A stretch of 64,000 bases of DNA, from contig NZ_JH470338.1 in NCBI RefSeq assembly GCF_000239695.1, forward strand, positions 1,137,067 to 1,201,066. Direction: 5' to 3'. This DNA comes from Actinomyces graevenitzii C83 (GTDB taxonomy: Bacteria; Actinomycetota; Actinomycetes; Actinomycetales; Actinomycetaceae). Shown piece after piece: positions 55,485 through 63,117 of this stretch (position 1 is its first letter; every line of letters begins with the position of its first letter). The notes under the pieces were generated by a model. It made no database searches. It saw only the letters and a program-made list of their open reading frames with translations, and was not told the DNA's origin. The position numbers and the translations under genes were made by a program.

Positions 55485-56698
55485 ATGCCTTTCCTCCACT
55501 GCAACACCAAGAACAACACCAGATACAGCCCGCCCATCGTGGCCGTTACAACCCCCACCGCTAGTTGAGTGGGGGCTAGGGCCCGCTGGGCCACAAAATC
55601 GGCCACCACCACCAAAGTGGCTCCCATCAGGGCGCTGTTGGTTAGATTCACGCCCGGCGCGCCGCTAGCTCGCCGCGCCAAATGCGGGGCTGCCAACGCC
55701 ACGAAAGCAATTGGGCCGGTTACCGCCGTCGCCAAAGCCACCAGGGCCACCCCTACCGCCAAGGCCCCTGAGCGGGTGGCTTGCACGCGCGTGCCCAGAC
55801 CATGGGCCAGCTCATCACCTAAAGCCAAGGTACTTAGCGGCCGCGTCAAGCAGGCCAGTGCCGGGGTGAGCACCACTAGGGTCAGAGCCAGCCAGGCGAG
55901 CCAGGCCCAGTTAGCGTCGTTAAGGCTGCCTGCCTGCCACTGGGCGGCCTGCTGGGCGTTAGCTAGTGGGGCGCGCACAATCAGCAGCTTGTTAAGGGCG
56001 TGCTCGACGGCGGCCAGGCCGATACCCACTAGCACCAGGCGGTTGCCGGTTATGCCGTTTTTCCAGGCCAGCAAATACACCAGGGCCGCCGCGCCGACGC
56101 CGCCTGCAATAGCTCCCAGCGACACCCCCAGCGGGGAGGCCCCTACCAAAATGATGGCTACCAGGGCGCCAGTGGCCGCTCCGGTGGTGAAACCAATAAT
56201 GTCGGGGCTACCCAGCGGGTTACCTGATACTGCCTGGAACAGGGCACCGGACAGGCCCAGAGCAGCCCCCACCAACATAGCGGTGGCGATTCGTGGGGCC
56301 CGCACTTGGGTGACAAAGTAGCGCGCGTAGTTATCTTCCTGACCGTAGCCAAAGATGGCGGCGCTGACCTGGGCAGGGCTAACTGGGTAGGCGCCGGTAC
56401 TTATACTCGCCACCGCCACTACCGTTAAAAGCACCAGCAGCGCTAAAGCCACCACCAGTGAGCGCACCCCCAGCCGCAGCGAGTAGGGACCCAGGCGCAG
56501 TAGGATGTGCCGGCGCGATTTGGGGGCCGCTTGGGCCGCTTTGCCAATCGCTAGGGGTGCCGCCTGGGCTGCTGATTCGAGCGCCACTTGGGTCGCTGCT
56601 TTGCCTAGTTTGGCCAGTCCAGACTGGCTTGTAGCCACTGGCTCCACCCCCAGGCGGCTAGTTTCGCCTTTAGTTTCGTTCTGGTTTAGGTTTTTCAT
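55481..56698 (-). CDS. FecCD-type siderophore permease (locus 2, second)
   Basis: FecCD permease with the blocks GALFQAVSGNPLGSPDIIGF, GDELAHGLGTRVQATRSGAL and GPIAFVALAAPHLARRASG. A hydrophilic Ala/Lys-rich N-terminal extension of about 75 residues precedes the first span and explains the 405-residue length. It lies in the cytoplasm by topology. ATG start in an ATGA overlap with the other permease. Confidence 0.9.
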   Translation of the reverse strand: MKNLNQNETKGETSRLGVEPVATSQSGLAKLGKAATQVALESAAQAAPLAIGKAAQAAPKSRRHILLRLGPYSLRLGVRSLVVALALLVLLTVVAVASISTGAYPVSPAQVSAAIFGYGQEDNYARYFVTQVRAPRIATAMLVGAALGLSGALFQAVSGNPLGSPDIIGFTTGAATGALVAIILVGASPLGVSLGAIAGGVGAAALVYLLAWKNGITGNRLVLVGIGLAAVEHALNKLLIVRAPLANAQQAAQWQAGSLNDANWAWLAWLALTLVVLTPALACLTRPLSTLALGDELAHGLGTRVQATRSGALAVGVALVALATAVTGPIAFVALAAPHLARRASGAPGVNLTNSALMGATLVVVADFVAQRALAPTQLAVGVVTATMGGLYLVLFLVLQWRKGI

Positions 56699-57738
56699 AG
56701 CGCCGCCACCTTCTTAGTGCGCACCATGGCAATAAAGCAGGGGGCACCAGCCAAAGCCGCCACCACCCCAACTTGTAGCTCTTGGGGAGCAATAATTACG
56801 CGCGCTAAAACATCAGCGCTCAGCACCCACACCGGCCCCAGCAGCAGGCTAACTAAAGCCACCCAGCGCTGATCAGGGCCAAGCGCTGCACGCGCAGCCA
56901 CAGGAACTGCTAAGCCCACAAAAGAAATTGGTCCAGCGGCGGCCGTAGCCGCGCCAGCTAACAGTGTCACTGCCAGGGCGGTAAATGTGCGGGTAGCCTC
57001 CACGCGCACCCCTAAACCTTTAGCGGCCTCCTCCCCCAGGGCTAGTGCGTTTAGGCTAGGCGAAAGTGCCAAGCCCAGCACTATCCCCAAGGCGATTAGC
57101 GGCGTCGTCGCCATAGCAATATCTGTGCCGCGTCCTTCTAATGAGCCAGCCACCCAGTAGCGAAACTCATTAAAAGCCTCCTGATCAGCCAAAATAACCG
57201 TTTGGGTGAGTGCCCCCAAGGCCGCTGAAACCGCCACCCCCGCCAGCGCTAAACGCACCGGGTTAGCTCCAGCTCGCCCGGTGGCCCCCAGCAGGTATAC
57301 GGCCACCGCCGCTGCGCCTGCCCCTACAAAAGCCGCCCACATATAGGTGTTAACGCCGCTTAAGCCAAACAGGGCCACGCTGAGCACCACCGCCAAAGCC
57401 GCGCCCGAGTTCACCCCCAAAATGCCTGGATCAGCTAGAGGGTTACGGGTAAGGCATTGCATCAGTGCCCCGGCTAGGCCCAGCGCCGCACCTACGCTGA
57501 GCCCAATTAGGGTGCGCGGCACTCGCAGCTGCCACACCACCGTGGCAGCGTTAGCTAGCTGCGAGTGCTGCTCCGGCTGCGTGCCCTGGGCTGATGAGTT
57601 GACAGCGTCTGGTCCAAGCCGCAAAACCTGCCACACCAAGGCCGGATCCAAAGCTTTAGAACCTACAAATAGACTCAAAGCTATGGCCCCGACCAGGGCT
57701 AACAGCGCCAGGCTGAGCGTAAATTTACGTAATTTCAT
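56695..57738 (-). CDS. FecCD-type siderophore permease (locus 2, first)
   Basis: Partner permease of locus 2. It has GALMQCLTRNPLADPGILGV and NSGAALAVVLSVALFG, plus GEEAAKGLGVRVEATRTFTAL and GPISFVGLAVPVAARAALG. About 10 spans in 347 residues. The first external loop (about 38-62) is longer than usual and Gln/Ser-rich. ATG with AGG close upstream. It follows the binding-protein gene after 113 bases, a gap that holds no clear hairpin. Confidence 0.9.
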   Translation of the reverse strand: MKLRKFTLSLALLALVGAIALSLFVGSKALDPALVWQVLRLGPDAVNSSAQGTQPEQHSQLANAATVVWQLRVPRTLIGLSVGAALGLAGALMQCLTRNPLADPGILGVNSGAALAVVLSVALFGLSGVNTYMWAAFVGAGAAAVAVYLLGATGRAGANPVRLALAGVAVSAALGALTQTVILADQEAFNEFRYWVAGSLEGRGTDIAMATTPLIALGIVLGLALSPSLNALALGEEAAKGLGVRVEATRTFTALAVTLLAGAATAAAGPISFVGLAVPVAARAALGPDQRWVALVSLLLGPVWVLSADVLARVIIAPQELQVGVVAALAGAPCFIAMVRTKKVAAL

Positions 57739-57851
57739 GAGCCTATTTCGTTAGTTCCTGCCAGACACAGCTGCCAAACATAACTCCTCGTAAGGCGCAA
57801 CTCTTTAAAGCTCAGCCTTTCAAGGCGCAGCCTAATCTTTACGAAACCGGC

Positions 57852-58862
57852 CTAGCTGAGCAGGTGGCGCTTGACGTCGTCGAGAATGGAGTTCATCAAA
57901 ATCGCCGAGCCGGTAGAAGTCCAGACGGAGCCATCAACCGGGTAGACGTGTCCAGCTTTGTAGGCCCCCAGTTCCGCAAATCCGGGCACCTGCGCGGCCT
58001 GCTGTAAAGCTTTGGTGGCGGCGGAAGTGTCGGCGCTGCCGCCGGCCTTGGGGTTGGACACTGAGGAGCCAGCAAGGAAGCCAAAGAACATGTAGTCGGC
58101 GTCGATCTGGGAGATGTTCTCTAGCGAAACCGGCTCGCTGTGCCCATGTCCTTTACGGTCTTGGCTGGCTGGACGCTTTAATCCCAGGTCGTTTAGGGCC
58201 ACGCCGGCGGGTAGCTCTTTGAGGATCAGCGCAGCTGCGGTGCCCTGCCAGCGGATGATAGAGAAAGTTTTGCCGGAGTACTTGGGAGCCAGGGCGCTAG
58301 CCATTTCTTTGACCCGCTTGTCGTAGGCGGCCAGTACCTGCTTGCCTTTCTGCTCCTGGTTTAGGGCGTTAGCGATGTTGGTGAAGTTGCTACGCCAATC
58401 ACCGCCGGCGTCGCCGGTGTATACGGTGGGGGCGATGGCCCGCAAAGTGGCCAGGGCCTTGGCGTTGTTTTTTAACCCTGTGCCGTCCACCAGGATCAGG
58501 TCAGGTTTTTGGGCGCCGATTGCCTCAAAGTTGGGTTGCCCAATGGACCCCATGATCGGGATGTTTTTGGCTTTTTCGCTTAGGTAGTTAGGTACGGTTT
58601 TTTGGCCACGGCCAGCGACGACGCCGATCGGCTTTAGTCCCAGCGCCAAGATAGCGTCAGTGGTGGGCTCTGACAGGGCCACTACCCGCTTGGGGTTGGT
58701 GGGCACGTTAACTGCAGAGCCGTCCACGTTCTTTACGCTACGGCTGGTGGCGGTGGCGGTGGCTGCCGGGCGTGAAGAATTGGCTAGACCGCAGCCGCTA
58801 AGAGCGGCAGCTCCCCCTAAACCTACGGCGGTTAGGATGGCACGGCGCGATAGTTCTTTCAT
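57852..58862 (-). CDS. Iron-siderophore binding lipoprotein (locus 2)
   Basis: Two-lobe siderophore-binding protein. It has a twin-Arg signal (SRRAILTAVG) and lipobox LSGC with Cys24, then an Ala/Thr linker. NPKRVVALSEPTTDAILALG and AQKPDLILVDGTGLKNN are the conserved lobe-1 elements; ADYMFFGFLAGSSVSN lies in lobe 2. A 336-residue length is normal. The ATG has GAGGG upstream. It heads locus 2, with one DtxR-like box about 75 bases before it. It differs enough from the locus 1 protein to suggest another siderophore. Confidence 0.92.
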   Translation of the reverse strand: MKELSRRAILTAVGLGGAAALSGCGLANSSRPAATATATSRSVKNVDGSAVNVPTNPKRVVALSEPTTDAILALGLKPIGVVAGRGQKTVPNYLSEKAKNIPIMGSIGQPNFEAIGAQKPDLILVDGTGLKNNAKALATLRAIAPTVYTGDAGGDWRSNFTNIANALNQEQKGKQVLAAYDKRVKEMASALAPKYSGKTFSIIRWQGTAAALILKELPAGVALNDLGLKRPASQDRKGHGHSEPVSLENISQIDADYMFFGFLAGSSVSNPKAGGSADTSAATKALQQAAQVPGFAELGAYKAGHVYPVDGSVWTSTGSAILMNSILDDVKRHLLS

Positions 58863-58933
58863 TTTCCCTCGCTAAGTAGTCTCGCTAAGTAGTTGTGCGT
58901 CAGCTGAATTTTGTCAGGTAGCTAAGCCTTAGT

Positions 58934-58952
58934 AAAGGTAAGCTCAACCATA
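58934..58952 (-). promoter_or_regulatory. Candidate DtxR/IdeR box upstream of locus 2
   Basis: AAAGGTAAGCTCAACCATA agrees with TWAGGTWAGSCTWACCTWA at 15 of 19 positions, both half-sites being recognisable (AGGTAAG and AACC). It lies 72-90 bases before the locus 2 binding-protein start, in a region shared with the divergent surface-protein gene. Confidence 0.55.
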
Positions 58953-59055
58953 GAGATTTTTCACGACTACATGCGATAAAAATAGAGCTTTACATCACAA
59001 TTAGCACTATTTACGCAGTTTTTTGCAAATTTGATGCTTGCCTGAATGGTTTTTA

Positions 59056-59074
59056 TTAGCCTAGCCTCACTTAG
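59056..59074 (+). promoter_or_regulatory. Candidate DtxR/IdeR box upstream of the LAKTG surface protein
   Basis: TTAGCCTAGCCTCACTTAG matches 14 of 19 consensus positions, with a strong centre TAGCCT. A weaker second copy (TTAGGGGAACCTAA) directly follows at 59071-59084, giving a tandem arrangement as seen at some IdeR targets. It lies about 84 bases before the surface-protein start. Confidence 0.5.
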
Positions 59075-59157
59075 GGGAACCTAATAGTTCCCTCCTTTTG
59101 AGCAAACAATTGACCGGGCTAATGCAAGCCCCTAAACCGCATGTAAGGAGCCTACGC

Positions 59158-60654
59158 ATGGCACACTTCTCCATTGCATCGCGCGCTAGCTCACGCACAC
59201 TCTCAGCCCTAGCGGTGCTGGCCATGGCCGCCATACCGACAGGAGCCGTCGCCAACCCCACCACCCCCACCCCTGCGGTAAGCGCGACCACCACTGTTGC
59301 CACCACCCCTTCAGCCACCCCTTCAGCCACCCCCTCAGCCACCGCGCTCAACACTGAGGCTTACCAGGTCACCGGCACTGTGGTACCTAACGGTAACTAC
59401 CAAAGCGTCGCCAACGCTAAGGGCGAGGTATTCATTGGCGCTTCTGTGGGACGCCCCCCGATCAAGGAATCCACCCTGGTCAAGGGCCACTATGACGCCT
59501 CTGGCAAGTTTGTGATCGACAAGCAGATCACTCCTGCCGCAGCTGCAGATGGTAAGGGTGTTAACGGGGTTTACGGCGTGGCCGTGGACGACGCTAACGG
59601 TTATGTGTGGGTTAGCAACACTCGCCAAAACACGGTGGCTGTTTACAAGCAGTCTGACCTGTCGCTGGTTAAGCAGTACCCGGCTAACGCCGTCACCCAC
59701 GCCCGCTCTATGCGAGTAATTGGTGACAGTGTCTACGTAACTGAAGCTGCTCGCGGTAAGGGCGGCGGCATTAAGGTTTTCAACGCTAAGCAGCTTGACG
59801 CCGCCCCCACCACCATTGACTTGCCCGAAGGTGCAGTGCCGATGGACTTTGATGTGGATAGCGTCAGTGGGCGCCTGTTTACGGTAGACCTGAAGCTGAA
59901 CAAGGCCTACGTGATTGACACTAAGAACTCTAACCAGGTCACCAGCTATGACCTGCCTGGTGCTAATGGCGCCTCGGGTGTGGCCTATGATCCGGCCAAC
60001 AACCGTTTGTTTGTAGCCAACCAGAGCTCTAACAATGCAGTGGTGCTGGACCTGAGCACCGGCAAGGTGATTGCCGATATTCCTACCGGCAACCAAGCCC
60101 TGGGCGCTGTCTACTCCAACGGCTACGTCTACGTGGGTAACCGCACCGCCGGCACGGTTAGCGTAATTAACGCTTCCAGCTTGAAGGTTGAGGCTATTTT
60201 GCCCACCGGTACTAACCCCAACCACCTGTCGGTTAACCCTGATGGCAGCGTGAATGTGTTGGATAAGGCTCCCAGCAATAACCAGATCTTCCGTATCGCC
60301 CGTAAGGGAGCTAGCCCGACGCCGACCACGCCGGCGCCCACGCCCACCGCTGCACCCACGGCAACCCCGGTGCCCACCAGCCCGGCTAGCCCCACCGCTA
60401 AGCCGAGCGTTCCGGCTTCACCGGCTCCTACCAGCCCAGCTAAGCCCAGCGCCTCAGCAACCGCGCCAGTAACCATTACCCCACTGCCGGGTAAGGTCAC
60501 TGGTGATCCGCTGCAGCCCAAGGGCGCCGCTAACCAGGGTGAGGGCGGCCGCCCTAGCCTGGCTAAGACTGGTGCAGCCAGCATTGTGGGCCTGGCTGCG
60601 CTGGCATTGATCGGCGCCGGCGCCTTCATGTTGCGTGCACGCCGCCGTGCCTGA
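59158..60654 (+). CDS. Secreted beta-propeller protein with LAKTG cell-wall sorting signal
   Basis: Exported surface protein. An N-terminal signal peptide (about 1-33, LSALAVLAMAAIPTGAVA) is followed by a Thr/Ala/Pro linker. A domain of about 330 residues then carries repeated beta-propeller units of the YVTN/NHL kind, for example VDDANGYVWVSNTRQNTVAVY, YDPANNRLFVANQSSNNAVVL and SNGYVYVGNRTAGTVSVIN. A Pro/Thr/Ala-rich wall-spanning region (about 400-440) leads to LAKTG (468-472), a hydrophobic helix and RARRRA. LAxTG is the motif used by class E sortases of actinobacteria. The ATG at 59158 has AAGGAG 7 bases upstream. Ligand unknown; DtxR-like boxes suggest iron control. Confidence 0.88.
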   Translation: MAHFSIASRASSRTLSALAVLAMAAIPTGAVANPTTPTPAVSATTTVATTPSATPSATPSATALNTEAYQVTGTVVPNGNYQSVANAKGEVFIGASVGRPPIKESTLVKGHYDASGKFVIDKQITPAAAADGKGVNGVYGVAVDDANGYVWVSNTRQNTVAVYKQSDLSLVKQYPANAVTHARSMRVIGDSVYVTEAARGKGGGIKVFNAKQLDAAPTTIDLPEGAVPMDFDVDSVSGRLFTVDLKLNKAYVIDTKNSNQVTSYDLPGANGASGVAYDPANNRLFVANQSSNNAVVLDLSTGKVIADIPTGNQALGAVYSNGYVYVGNRTAGTVSVINASSLKVEAILPTGTNPNHLSVNPDGSVNVLDKAPSNNQIFRIARKGASPTPTTPAPTPTAAPTATPVPTSPASPTAKPSVPASPAPTSPAKPSASATAPVTITPLPGKVTGDPLQPKGAANQGEGGRPSLAKTGAASIVGLAALALIGAGAFMLRARRRA

Positions 60655-60681
60655 GCTAGCCAGCGTCATCCTTTAAGACAC

Positions 60682-60719
60682 AAGTGGGGGGGTCGAAGCT
60701 TTGCTTCGACCCCCCACTT
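60682..60719 (+). terminator. Terminator after the LAKTG protein gene
   Basis: A GC-rich hairpin with about 17 paired bases (AAGTGGGGGGGTCGAAGC against GCTTCGACCCCCCACTT, one extra G in the left arm) and a TTT loop starts 28 bases after the stop. The downstream sequence TACACTTTGGTTTCTTTAC is T-rich. Confidence 0.75.
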
Positions 60720-60793
60720 ACACTTTGGTTTCTTTACTGCATGTCTAAAGCTTATTTACTGCTTTGACAGCCGTTTACCTAATGTTTAGGTGT

Positions 60794-61453
60794 TTAGCAC
60801 AGCAAACCTTCGCGCTGAGCCTGGGTTAGTAGAGCTGGGCGGCTGGTTTCTTCCATGCCGTTGTTGGCACAGGTTTGACGCCCCAGCGATGTATATCTAT
60901 TCACTGTGGCCACGGTCAGACCCAGCGCGTTAGAAGTTTCTTTAGCGGTGTGTCCCTGCGCATAGGAAAGCAGCACGTCACGACGGCGTCCCTGCAGGTT
61001 ATCGGTGATGATGTAGTCGATGTAGGGGCGCACCTGCAGCCACGAGACCGGGCTTAACCGCCTGCCAGTGGCCACTTCCAGCACTGCACGACGCAGCTCA
61101 GAGCCGGGCACGCAGCGCGTAAGTACGGCCTGCACACCTAATTCACATACACTGCGCAGCAAATAGGGCTGATCCGAGCTTTGATATGCCACTACCGGCA
61201 CTTTAGCTTTTGAAAGCTGTTCTACTTGCTCAATAACTTTATCGGTACGCTGCGCATCTAAATCAACGACCGCCACATTTATACGACGCTGATTTAAACC
61301 TAGCTGCCCAATGTCATTGAGATAAATAATCTGATTAGTTTGCGCCACCTTAGCTAAGGCCGCATACAGACCTAAACGTAATACTTCGCAGTCACCAATG
61401 ATAGCGATGCTATAGCGCTCAGATTGCCGAGATGGCACATATAGATTAGCCAC
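60794..61453 (-). CDS. Orphan response-regulator-like protein with LuxR-type HTH
   Basis: The N-terminal 125 residues have the receiver fold order (IAIIGDCEVLRLGL, VAVVDLDAQ, VPVVAYQSS, GVQAVLTRCVPGSEL). The acidic pocket is reduced, and the usual Lys before the last loop is Arg. A LuxR/NarL-type helix-turn-helix follows (about 155-190, LLSYAQGHTAKETSNALGLTVATVNRYTSL). It lacks some of the usual family residues. No histidine kinase is next to it. It may act without phosphorylation. GTG start with GGAGG 7 bases upstream. It faces the surface-protein gene convergently; targets are unknown. Confidence 0.75.
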   Translation of the reverse strand: MANLYVPSRQSERYSIAIIGDCEVLRLGLYAALAKVAQTNQIIYLNDIGQLGLNQRRINVAVVDLDAQRTDKVIEQVEQLSKAKVPVVAYQSSDQPYLLRSVCELGVQAVLTRCVPGSELRRAVLEVATGRRLSPVSWLQVRPYIDYIITDNLQGRRRDVLLSYAQGHTAKETSNALGLTVATVNRYTSLGRQTCANNGMEETSRPALLTQAQREGLLC

Positions 61454-61842
61454 CAGCTTCCCTCCAGACTGCGTGCCAATACGATACTAGCGCGACATAA
61501 CCCAAGCAGTATTGCGACGCTATCGCAGCAATTCCTTGATGCGCACCCTACTGCGGATTAAATAAAACCAACTATGGGACATAAAAGCAATACAAGATTT
61601 AACACTTGGTAAATCAAAAATTTAATTTGGACCAGCTAAAATCGGTGTATAGCAATATTACTTCAGAAACGCCCTCATTGGCTGAAAATTCAATCACGGT
61701 TCTATTACAGTTCACTGAAAAGTTTCTAGGCATTTGCCAAGCATTTCATGAACATTACCTGTATTTAAGTGGGGTAGACTTGTGCGGTTGCCGTAATTAA
61801 ATTACCGCAACCGCACAATTATGCATAACTTTTGCAAGCTTT
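61454..61842. other. AT-rich non-coding region (389 bases)
   Basis: This stretch is clearly richer in A and T than the flanking genes. It should contain the promoter of the response-regulator-like gene near 61454-61560 and ends in a hairpin at 61780-61818. A 64-codon plus-strand frame (61606-61800, TTG start) has no ribosome-binding site and no recognised family, so I do not call it a gene. Confidence 0.45.
61780..61818. terminator. Hairpin after the lipase-associated gene pair
   Basis: Eighteen-base arms TTGTGCGGTTGCCGTAAT and ATTACCGCAACCGCACAA (one mismatch) are separated by three bases. It lies 25 bases past the end of the minus-strand unit at 61843. No long T-run follows on either strand. 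Confidence 0.5.
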
Positions 61843-62424
61843 TTACCCGAGCTGACTGGGGAACGCAGCAAACATTGATTGCGCCGCCTCCAATTCAGAG
61901 ACTTCCAGTTCCAAGTTATCTACCAAAGACTCCAGCGCCGGCATCACCTCAGGCACCTGCGCTGAGCTAGTGAACAGTACTCGCGCACACAGGTCATTGC
62001 CGTGTTGGCGCCAAGCGTAGAAACCAGTTAGACGCAAAGAGTGGTGGCCGACGTCGTCGCCATCAGAAAAGGCCCCCAGCGAGCGGTAAACCACCTTGCC
62101 GCTAGCCAGTTTGTGCTCTTCAGCCTGGGTAGGCCCCTGCTGGTCCTCCCCCACGGTGATCAGCTGAGTCAAAGCCTGGGCCTCATCACCTTTAGACGGG
62201 TAGGCGTACAGGTCCAGCAAAGCCGGAGCCAGCAGCTGCGAGGGCAGGTACAAGAAGCGCGCGAAGGCCTCCTCGTCGGCAGGCAGGCGGTCAATGCGGG
62301 CCACCATGTCCATAAACGCCTGCTGCACCTCGGCGTCGGCGTAGACGGGGGCGGCCTGGAGCTGCTCCACCCAGCCGGGCTCTACATAAACCCAGTTGCC
62401 GTCAGTTTGGGCGCTCCAGTTCAT
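61843..62424 (-). CDS. Small cytoplasmic protein, second partner of the lipase-like gene
   Basis: I do not recognise the family. The 193-residue acidic protein has no signal peptide or span. It begins MNWSAQTDGNWVYVEPGW and ends with a helix (PALESLVDNLELEVSELEAA). Its second half (KVVYRSLGAFSDGDD, RLTGFYAWRQ, RVLFTSSAQVPEV) has the same order of strands and helix as the preceding protein (SVVMRTMSLRDGEDL, IVTLTGYINLPSSPEH and a final helix), so the two may be distant paralogues. The ATG overlaps the upstream stop as ATGA. A role as chaperone or immunity protein for the neighbour is possible but unproven. Confidence 0.6.
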   Translation of the reverse strand: MNWSAQTDGNWVYVEPGWVEQLQAAPVYADAEVQQAFMDMVARIDRLPADEEAFARFLYLPSQLLAPALLDLYAYPSKGDEAQALTQLITVGEDQQGPTQAEEHKLASGKVVYRSLGAFSDGDDVGHHSLRLTGFYAWRQHGNDLCARVLFTSSAQVPEVMPALESLVDNLELEVSELEAAQSMFAAFPSQLG

Positions 62425-63053
62425 GGCTGCATCCTCAGGCTGCGGGCGACGGCGTCGTACAGGTGCAGCAGCGAGGTGGCCAGCTGGTCGTGCTCGGGGC
62501 TTGAGGGCAGGTTGATGTAACCGGTTAGGGTTACGATCGCCTCGGTGACGTCCGGGTTGGCCAGGAAGTAGGTGATCTGCCGCGACACTATCTTCTGTGG
62601 CACCTCGGGCAGCTGCACGTTGAGCTCCTGGTTTACGGCCTCAGCGGTGGAGCGCAGTAGGTCCTCGCCGTCACGTAGGGACATGGTACGCATGACGACG
62701 CTGTGTCCATCCTCGATCACCTCGGCTTGGCCGTTGTCGCGGCCGATGGCGAGCATGGCGTCCATGGGGGCGACGTCGTCGGTCAGTGGTAGCGGCACCA
62801 CGAACATGGAGGCACCGGTGAGCACCCCGGCGGTAGGCTCAACTTCCACCAGGAAGTTGGTGGCGCCCGCCTGCTTGAGGGCCTCGGCCTGGGAGCGGAA
62901 TTGACGGTCGATTAGGTCGCGTACCTGCTCCGTCTTGCCGCTTTGCCCCAGGTAGGTCATGAAGCGGTCACCAACCTGACGGGTCTGCTCAACTAGATCG
63001 CCGTTCAGATCAATATCAGCCCAGTTACCCGGGACAATGTAACTAACTTTCAT
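62421..63053 (-). CDS. Small cytoplasmic protein, first partner of the lipase-like gene
   Basis: I do not recognise a characterised family. The 210-residue soluble protein opens with MKVSYIVPGNWADIDLNG. It has a helical section (about 20-60, FMTYLGQSGKTEQVRDLIDR) and then a beta-rich half containing ASMFVVPLPLTDDVAP and ITYFLANPDVTEAIVTLTGY. It ends with the helix ATSLLHLYDAVARSLRM. The overall layout resembles that of the next gene. ATG with an ideal GGAGG 7 bases upstream. It follows the lipase-like gene after 64 bases and is coupled to the next gene by ATGA. Confidence 0.62.
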   Translation of the reverse strand: MKVSYIVPGNWADIDLNGDLVEQTRQVGDRFMTYLGQSGKTEQVRDLIDRQFRSQAEALKQAGATNFLVEVEPTAGVLTGASMFVVPLPLTDDVAPMDAMLAIGRDNGQAEVIEDGHSVVMRTMSLRDGEDLLRSTAEAVNQELNVQLPEVPQKIVSRQITYFLANPDVTEAIVTLTGYINLPSSPEHDQLATSLLHLYDAVARSLRMQP

Positions 63054-63117
63054 GAGTAATCCTCCATGTTTTGCGCGCCTACCTGCGCGTCAAAGCCTTA
63101 ATAACCGGCAGCTAAGC

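Noticed and set aside
59335..60225. Long minus-strand frame opposite the LAKTG protein
   Set aside because: The plus-strand gene has a signal peptide, repeats, a sorting signal and a ribosome site; the opposite frame is a by-product of its codon usage.
61606..61800. 64-codon plus-strand frame in the AT-rich gap
   Set aside because: TTG start without a ribosome site; the stop lies inside a hairpin; no family resemblance. It is kept only as part of the region description.
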